From Trema orientale (Eukaryota > Streptophyta > Magnoliopsida > Rosales > Cannabaceae): a stretch of DNA of 64,000 nt. The notes beneath the pieces were generated by a model that worked only from the letters and a program-made list of their open reading frames with translations, was not told the DNA's origin and searched no databases. Shown one piece after another: positions 57,520 to 64,000 of this stretch. The position numbers and the translations under genes are program-made. The first letter of the stretch is position 1. Each line of letters opens with the position of its first letter. The stretch is from NCBI GenBank assembly GCA_002914845.1, contig JXTC01000252.1, positions 128,124 through 192,123 on the forward strand, read 5' to 3'.

Positions 57520-58864
57520 CCTTTCTTTTCTTTTCTTTTTTATTACAATTGTTAAGTTGTTTCTCTGTGGCTCACACAAAATATCACAATTAAATTTATA
57601 TATCGCATATGTTGTATCAGTGTTTGCTTCTTCTCTTCTTTCTTTTCTTCATATCTTTTTTATTTTATTTTATTTTTCATAAAAAGTTAATTAGTATATA
57701 ATTTTTCACTTATTATATTCTGAAATCTCTGCAAACTTTGAGGCATGGTTGCACGTGGTTTGCTATACAAAGGGAACCCCTTCTTGATGTGTGTGTTACA
57801 ACTCTTCTGTCCTCCTCCCTTTACAACTCTCTCTTTTTCCAGTTATATATATATATATATATATCTCGTGCTTTTTTCAAAATCTCCTCTCTCCTCTCTC
57901 TCTATTTTGCTGCTTTTTTTTTAAAGCTTAATTAGCATTAGGAACAAAACAACGCAAAAGAGCTATTATTTTGACTTTGCTTACACACGGTCATTTGACA
58001 TTCTTTCTTTTTGTCTTCAATTTTTATTTTATTTTTAGAAAAATATATTTAATCATAATTTTTACTCTGTCCTATTAGTTTGGTATGGTTTCCAATGATG
58101 ATAACAAGAGTCGTTGATTGGCGTTTGCGAACCTAAGTTGGTTGCTACTCAGTTGACTTTTTATACATTTACATTAAATGTATTTTCACTGTACTATGGG
58201 TAAATTATGCTAGCTAGGCTGCCACTAATTAGTAAATTAATATAACTGTCCAACAAAATATTAATTAATTAACAATTGGATTAGGTGTTACACAGTACTA
58301 GTGCTTGAATTCTTGGCTATAATATTCTTCCAACTATGCATCTCCCAAAAGAGGAGATAAGAGTAGTTGCTGTTCTTAGTTCTAACCACTGCTATTGCTG
58401 TTGCTGTTGCTGATAATGGTTTTAATTTGGCCATTTATTAATAAAAAAGAATTATCCTGTAATATTGGTGGCGATATTCTTAATGATATCACCCGGCATA
58501 CCTAGCTAGGTTCCTAACCAAGTCTACAAATAGATCCATACAATATATAGGATCTACTTAGATAAAGTAATAACCATGTACACGTATATATTATTATCTC
58601 TTTCAAACAAATGCAAGTCATGTAAATGTGAAAACTGATCACTAGCTAAAAAATTATATGAAATTGCTCCGGCATATTGCCACGCCATATGAGATTTTTT
58701 TTCTTGCCACACAACGATCACATATGTTGCATTCATTTATTAATGTCGGCTCACTTGTACTAATTGCGTTTGCGCCCTCTAGTTGATACCATCGCAATAC
58801 ATATATGATATGCATGCATCATATATATGGGGTTGTACTCATACAGCTGATTAGTAAACTAACT

Positions 58865-59170
58865 ATGGAGATTGTCATGGAGAATATCTAGAGAGAATGA
58901 ATATAATGTGTATAATGAAGAGATGGATATCATATATTTATAGACAAAGGTAGGCCTAATTAGATAATCTCGTAATAAAAACTTAATTAAGTGAATATTA
59001 TATCTGAGTAACCAGTTATAAAGAATACTTATTAGATAAAGTCTAAATGTTCTGATAATCGTAAACTATAATTACCCCTTTTTTTAAATACAAAGGCACT
59101 AAAAATATATGAATACCTTTAAAATGCCATAAATAGGCAATAAAATGGGTGGTTTGAATTCTAAACAAAT
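58865..59170. repeat. Dispersed repeat, related to 44000-44335
   Basis: Both stretches share, in the same orientation, a run beginning around ATATCATATA.TTATAG, then TAGA(T/C)AATCTC(A/G)TAATAAA, GAATATTAT, and later CTTTAAAATG(C/T)CATA. On the minus strand this copy shows a TATA-like box followed by a CT-rich leader, so it may be an LTR promoter segment. Confidence 0.5.
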
Positions 59171-59868
59171 TTGTATAAAAGGACCAAAAAAAAAAAAATA
59201 TGAAAACTAATGAGCGTTCAAAGCCTTAGCTTCTTTGTCGAAATGCACCAGTACAAGCAATTGTGAACTAATTAATTTGTCAAATATTGCTCATTCACAG
59301 AAACTATAACTTTTTTGCTCATAATATTGCTAGCTAGGCTGCTGCTTCTGATGTAAATGGATTTATTGATCTTAACTCCTTGCCCAGTTCTGTTTGTAAT
59401 GACTTGTACTCTTGGGAGTAACTTTTGTGGTGTTTTGTTGCCCGTGTCTTTGCCTTTGGGCTTTTGAATGCATTTCCTCTTTTACCAAAAAAAATAATAA
59501 TAATAATTTGTCAAATAGGATGACATGGGCATTTGTATGGGCTAACACACACGGTATTAACTAACTAATCAGTTAAAAAATAAATAATAATAATTAGAAC
59601 AAGTTGTTCGCCACCTCAATTAATAAATCAAAACCGAATCATGAATATCTCAACCAAATATGCTTGACAAGTTAAGTGTATGGATATGATGAATTAGCTA
59701 GCGAGCTGCCTAGCTATGCAGTACTGTTATTTTTATTTTTTTTTACTGTGTATCGCTAAAAATAAAAAGATATCCTTTGCCTGAAGATATTATCTTAATA
59801 ATTAGTATGGCCGCTTTCAGTTTTTACTTTGCTGAGTTCATGCTTGAGTAAGTGAAAACGCAGGCACA

Positions 59869-59913
<45 letters not shown>

Positions 59914-60559
59914 ACACGCATACACATAGAAGATTCCTAACTTAGGATTCCCTCTACTGGAAAATAGAGGGAGTTGGGATTTGGTAAGCTTTCACAGCCT
60001 CATCTTGACTCTGCCAAATTTTTATTACTCATTTTTGGTGTATTATCTAAACATAATAATGTAAAAAATGAAAATTAAACAAGATTAGGCAAATTTTGCA
60101 AACCGATTGGTGATTGTTTCACGAGATGATACACTCTTACGAGATAAGATAATTAATGAGAGAAAACCACGCACGCTTTGAGCACTTCCACTGCAATCTA
60201 AAAGCGAGAGGGGCCGTTGTCCGTTTGGGAGTTTGGGACTTACATGGTTGATGGTTTTAAATTTCATCATCAAATACTAGTACACCCTTTTTAAACACCG
60301 CCCACACTTCTTTAGTTGCGTTTTAAAGACGCTTCACTAATATGGTGCCACATCGAACGTTTATTTCTGGTATGGTTGATCTTAAATCTTAACGGTAAAA
60401 AATATTGAAATGATGAGATCTATATATATACATATATATATATATGGGGCTCATGTGGGACTTAGTTTATTAATTAAATTATTCAGTGACAAACAAATAT
60501 GTTATTGTGGTGCTGGACACCACTGATTCTCCATAACATTGCTCTATATATATATACAT

Positions 60560-60812
60560 ATAAGGCACCAATCCAGTAGGTTTTTTTTTTTTTTTACCTA
60601 TACATAAGTATCATTTTGACCAATGAAAATTTATCATACATATTTTTTTGTAGTAAAAAGTAAGAGAGATAAATAGCATTAATAATGCAAGTATTTTCAT
60701 GCATCTTATTGCAGCCGTTGGATTACCATTAGATGATGATCCAATAGCAAAAAAAAAAATACCTATACATAAGTAAAAAAAAAATATCTATTGGATTGGC
60801 AACCTTATATAT
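60560..60812. mobile_element. MITE, copy 1 of an adjacent pair
   Basis: The left end TATAAGGCACCAATCC and the right end GGATTGGCAACCTTATA are inverted repeats. Each is followed inward by a T (or A) tract and ACCTATACATAAGTA. The interior has no coding capacity. A related copy lies at 60890-61130. The element is flanked by TA-rich DNA, consistent with a TA target duplication. Confidence 0.65.
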
Positions 60813-60889
60813 ATTAGGTAATTATTTGGTAAGTGTTGTTCAATACGATTAATAATAAAACGATATGCTACCCTTTATTAACAAAATAA

Positions 60890-61130
60890 ATATATATGGG
60901 TACTAGGTATTTTTTTTTTACCTATATATAAATATCGTTTTGACTAATTAAAATTTATTATGCACGTCTTTTTATAGTAAAAAGTAAGAGAGAGAAATAA
61001 TATTAATAATACATGCCTTTTCATGTACATTATTATAGCTGTTGGATCACTGTTAGATGATGATCTAACGGCTAATAAAAAATATCTATACATAAGTAAA
61101 AAAAAATACCTATTAGATTGAAAACCTATA
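60890..61130. mobile_element. MITE, copy 2 of an adjacent pair
   Basis: It shares the interior of copy 1 (TAGTAAAAAGTAAGAGAGA, GTTAGATGATGATC) and the end motif TATACATAAGTAAAAA. The left end is shortened by a small deletion relative to copy 1. Orientation is the same. Confidence 0.6.
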
Positions 61131-61185
61131 TATATATCATCTCAACGCGAATTGTTGGTGGATATATATTATCAAAGTTAAATCA

Positions 61186-61481
61186 ACATGAATTATTGTA
61201 TCTTGCAGGCCAATTAATGTAAAAGTTATGATGAAAGGGTTACAACGTTGCACAAATGGTATAAGGAGGGGTAAAATAGTGTGCAAAGAAGAGAGTTAAC
61301 ACAAAAAAGAAAAAAGAAACAAATTAAATGGGAACATGAATTATTGTATCTTGCAGGCCAATTAATGTAAAAGTTATGATGAAAGGGTTACAACGTTGCA
61401 CAAATGGTATAAGGAGGGGTAAAATAGTGTGCAAAGAAGAGAGTTAACACAAAAAAGAAAAAAGAAACAAATTAAATGGGA
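61186..61481. repeat. Perfect 148-bp tandem duplication
   Basis: The units 61186-61333 and 61334-61481 appear identical base for base. They contain CTTGCAGGCCAATTAATG and an A-rich end. No gene or known element was recognised in the unit. Confidence 0.85.
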
Positions 61482-64000
61482 ATGTGGTATATCATTACTA
61501 TAGGAGGCACATGGTTTATCATTCTGCCCCCATTGCCAACTATCATGTCCCACATCTCCAACAATAATCTCCTTCCCCACCTCCCTATATATTTCTCTCC
61601 ATTAAATCCTTATAATTTTCAAAACTCAAATCTATCTCGGGGTTTGATTGACTAGCTAACTTTCTAATTTAATTGTCTCCTTTTTAGGATAAAGCTGCCA
61701 TTGCCATATTCACCATATGTATAGATTCTTCACTCGATGAGCTACTTTTCTTTTTGTTTGTTGTATATGTATATATATTATATTCACTAGTTATAGTCAA
61801 ATTAATGTAATGACTTCCCTTAGATTATATATACATATATTTTGACAGGTTAGAGCACATATATACACTTGATCCGTATGATGTTTCCATAATAATATTG
61901 GAGTTAATTTAAGTTTTACTATATATATTTATATATATGTATACTAGTATAAAAGCCACCTCGCTGTCTAAATAAAAGATATGTATAAACTAATCTAATT
62001 AATATTTCATTTTGTGAACAATACATTAATGACAAAATAAGAAAGAACAGTTGTAAAACAAATCGTGATGCACAATAAATAAGAAAGTTTAACAATCTAT
62101 TTACATTGTATGTTTCTTATCAAAAAAAGAAAAATTCTATTTACGTTGTATTCAAAAAGTCCAAAAGAAACTCAATGGGCTAGCCATGTGGATCATAAAA
62201 GTCCAAAACAAACAAAACCATCAATACAATAATAGAAAAGCGGTAGGTCGTAAATCAAGTCGATTCGTTCTTCTAAATGTGAGTGTAGATATATCGTCAC
62301 AAATCACAATAAGGAGTTTAGTATGACAATTAGGCAAATATGGCCCAAGTACTAATTTTTTCACTAAATTATAATGTATATCAACATAAAAAGTGAACTA
62401 GGTAGATGGTTAAAATTGGGGAGATACATGATTGTAATAATAGGATATAATGGAGTTAAATAAGAGTGATCATGAATGAATGTCAACCATGCACGTTAGA
62501 GTTAGATGTATAACGTGTTAAATGAATGTCATGTTCTCCACTATCTTGTGTCTCGCATGATGAGTGACTCTCTCTGTCGAGAACTATTGTGTCAGATAGA
62601 ACCCAAACCCACTTTGCCTACACTACACACCTACACGGCTACACTCACTCTTTTATGTTTAGAAACTTTTCTCACGCCGCAGCTTATGATTCACTTGATA
62701 CCAAACGTAAATTTGGGGGAAAAGAAAATGTCTTAAGATATGCTTATCTAGAAGATCTTGGTCACATCCTCAAAAAAAAAAAAAAAAAAAAAAAAAGAAG
62801 ATATTGGTCACGGCTCGCTAAGAAGCGGTTAAAGCACAATATGTTCGATTTATTCAAGAGGACTATTATAGATGGTTAGGGCCGTTTGGGGCCTGGGCCT
62901 TCGGGGCGTTTGCAATGCAGTTTAGCTAGTCTTATTACTAATTTAGTACACTGAATCTCACATACGATTTTATCTATTTCTAAATCGTGTGGTTAGAAAC
63001 GATTAGGTAATACTAAATCGCACCTACATTTGTGGTACGGTATGGTCCAATTTGCTTCGATTTCCATGATTTGATCAATAAACTTTAAACTTTAGCTTCA
63101 CAAATTTGCATTAAGGGAAAAAAAAAACAATTATTTCTAAATTAATTATTTCAAAAAGGACAAAAAAAAAAAGAATTACATGATAGTTAAGACAATATAA
63201 TAAAGGAAAATAAAAATTAAAGTCAAAAGTTTAGTAACCGAAAAAAAAAACTTTAAAATATTATTGAATGTGTATTGTGATGCATTATGGTTTAAACTGC
63301 TAAAATTGTCCTCTTCAAATTGCCACCAAGCTGCACTAAGTAGTTTGAAAATTTTATAAATTGCACCAAACCACATAAGTGATAAAAGCTCACGAATTGG
63401 TGCGGTACAATGCAGTTTAACCAATTTCCATGATGTGTTAGTTTTTAAAAGCACTCGTACTTATGGTGATATACCGTTATCGTCACCAAACTAATGAACC
63501 TACGCATAGTCCATACCACACGTTTTTTACTAGCAAAAGTATTCGTACATTGTTTATAACTTAGAGGCGAGAGCCATAAGCTAACGAGCAATTATATATA
63601 AACTAATTTAAGCAAGGCCTAAAAATTTAATGTTTTTATAATCGATAAAAGGTATCTTTAATAACGTGAAATATAACATTTTCATATACTTTGACTAGCA
63701 AAGTGTTGGACAATTTTAGCTATTGCAAATAATAATATATCCAGAAAATAAAAAAAATATAACAATAACATGTTATAATATATGATTTAACAAATAACTA
63801 AGATAAAAATAATTATCATGAAATTAAATCAAATAACGTAATAAATTCACAATTAAATTATGATTATAATGACCAAAATAACAAAAGAGTTTAAGGAAAT
63901 CAAATCGAGTCTTGTGTTTCACACAATTTCCTTAAAACAGTTACGCCTCCTCACCGGGGTGCTTAGAGGAATGTCAGCAGCGTCTGTTTCCCAGGATAAA

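Larger units (their letters stand above)
56969..64000. other. Gene-free, repeat-rich right end
   Basis: No protein gene was recognised in 7 kb. The stretch begins with the SMR promoter and leader (TA runs at 56971-56987 and 57033-57050). It contains long TA microsatellites, copies of dispersed repeats (58865-59170, 60437-60546), a MITE pair (60560-61130), a perfect 148-base tandem duplication (61186-61481) and poly-A at 62772-62796. The last 100 bases are more GC-rich and may belong to an LTR that extends past the window; that is a guess. Confidence 0.45.

Noticed and set aside
57411..57682. ORFs encoding YIYIYI repeats
   Set aside because: Pure translation of a TA microsatellite.

Overview
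This window is nuclear DNA from a flowering plant, most likely a eudicot. The genes are split by many short AT-rich introns with GT..AG ends. The encoded families are plant families: the N-recognin PRT6, a three-repeat MYB3R factor, type 2 metallothionein, a POLTERGEIST-like PP2C, pectin acetylesterase and a SIAMESE-related CDK inhibitor. Intergenic DNA is AT-rich, full of TA microsatellites and small transposon relics. A run of N at 25917-26099 is a scaffold gap. I cannot name the species.

Layout. 630-2501 (+): last seven coding exons of a PRT6-type E3 ligase. 9578-13734 (-): MYB3R transcription factor (586 aa, 7 coding exons). 14.4-18.9 kb: transposon-derived DNA with two copies of one 9-bp-TSD MITE and a probable solo LTR. 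18946-19642 (-): TIM9 (93 aa). 21322-25082 (+): KIF22/Kid-like kinesin-10 (673 aa, 13 exons). 26133-26469 (-): metallothionein copy A, whose third exon is lost in the N gap. 27.2-30.3 kb: repeat-derived spacer. 30271-30501: shuffled fragments of the MYB3R and kinesin genes. 31672-32270 (-): complete metallothionein copy B. 35019-35091 (-): tRNA-Lys(CUU). 35428-38695 (-): DUF4378 TRM-like protein. 39655-39963 (+): organellar uL6-type ribosomal protein. 45726-48441 (+): PLL-type PP2C. 50607-54279 (-): pectin acetylesterase (429 aa, 12 exons). 56192-56968 (-): unusually long SMR-type CDK inhibitor. 57-64 kb: gene-free, with MITEs, a perfect 148-bp tandem duplication and microsatellites.

How the genes relate. 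From memory, PRT6, MYB3R, kinesin-10, metallothionein, TRM-like, PLL and SMR occur in nearly this order on Arabidopsis chromosome 5 (about At5g02310-At5g02420). The block is therefore probably an ancient conserved neighbourhood, with TIM9, the ribosomal protein, the tRNA and transposons as local additions. Several members act in the cell cycle (MYB3R, kinesin-10, SMR). The kinesin promoter carries two AACGGTCA motifs resembling the MSA element that MYB3R proteins bind, close to a TATA box.

Most unusual: copy B of the metallothionein region is preceded by chopped pieces of the MYB3R and kinesin genes joined through short microhomologies. This looks like the remnant of a larger tandem duplication (about 10.3-27.2 kb) that later collapsed, or of template switching. 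Exon boundaries were derived by hand from frame continuity, splice dinucleotides and family resemblance; no alignment or expression data were available.
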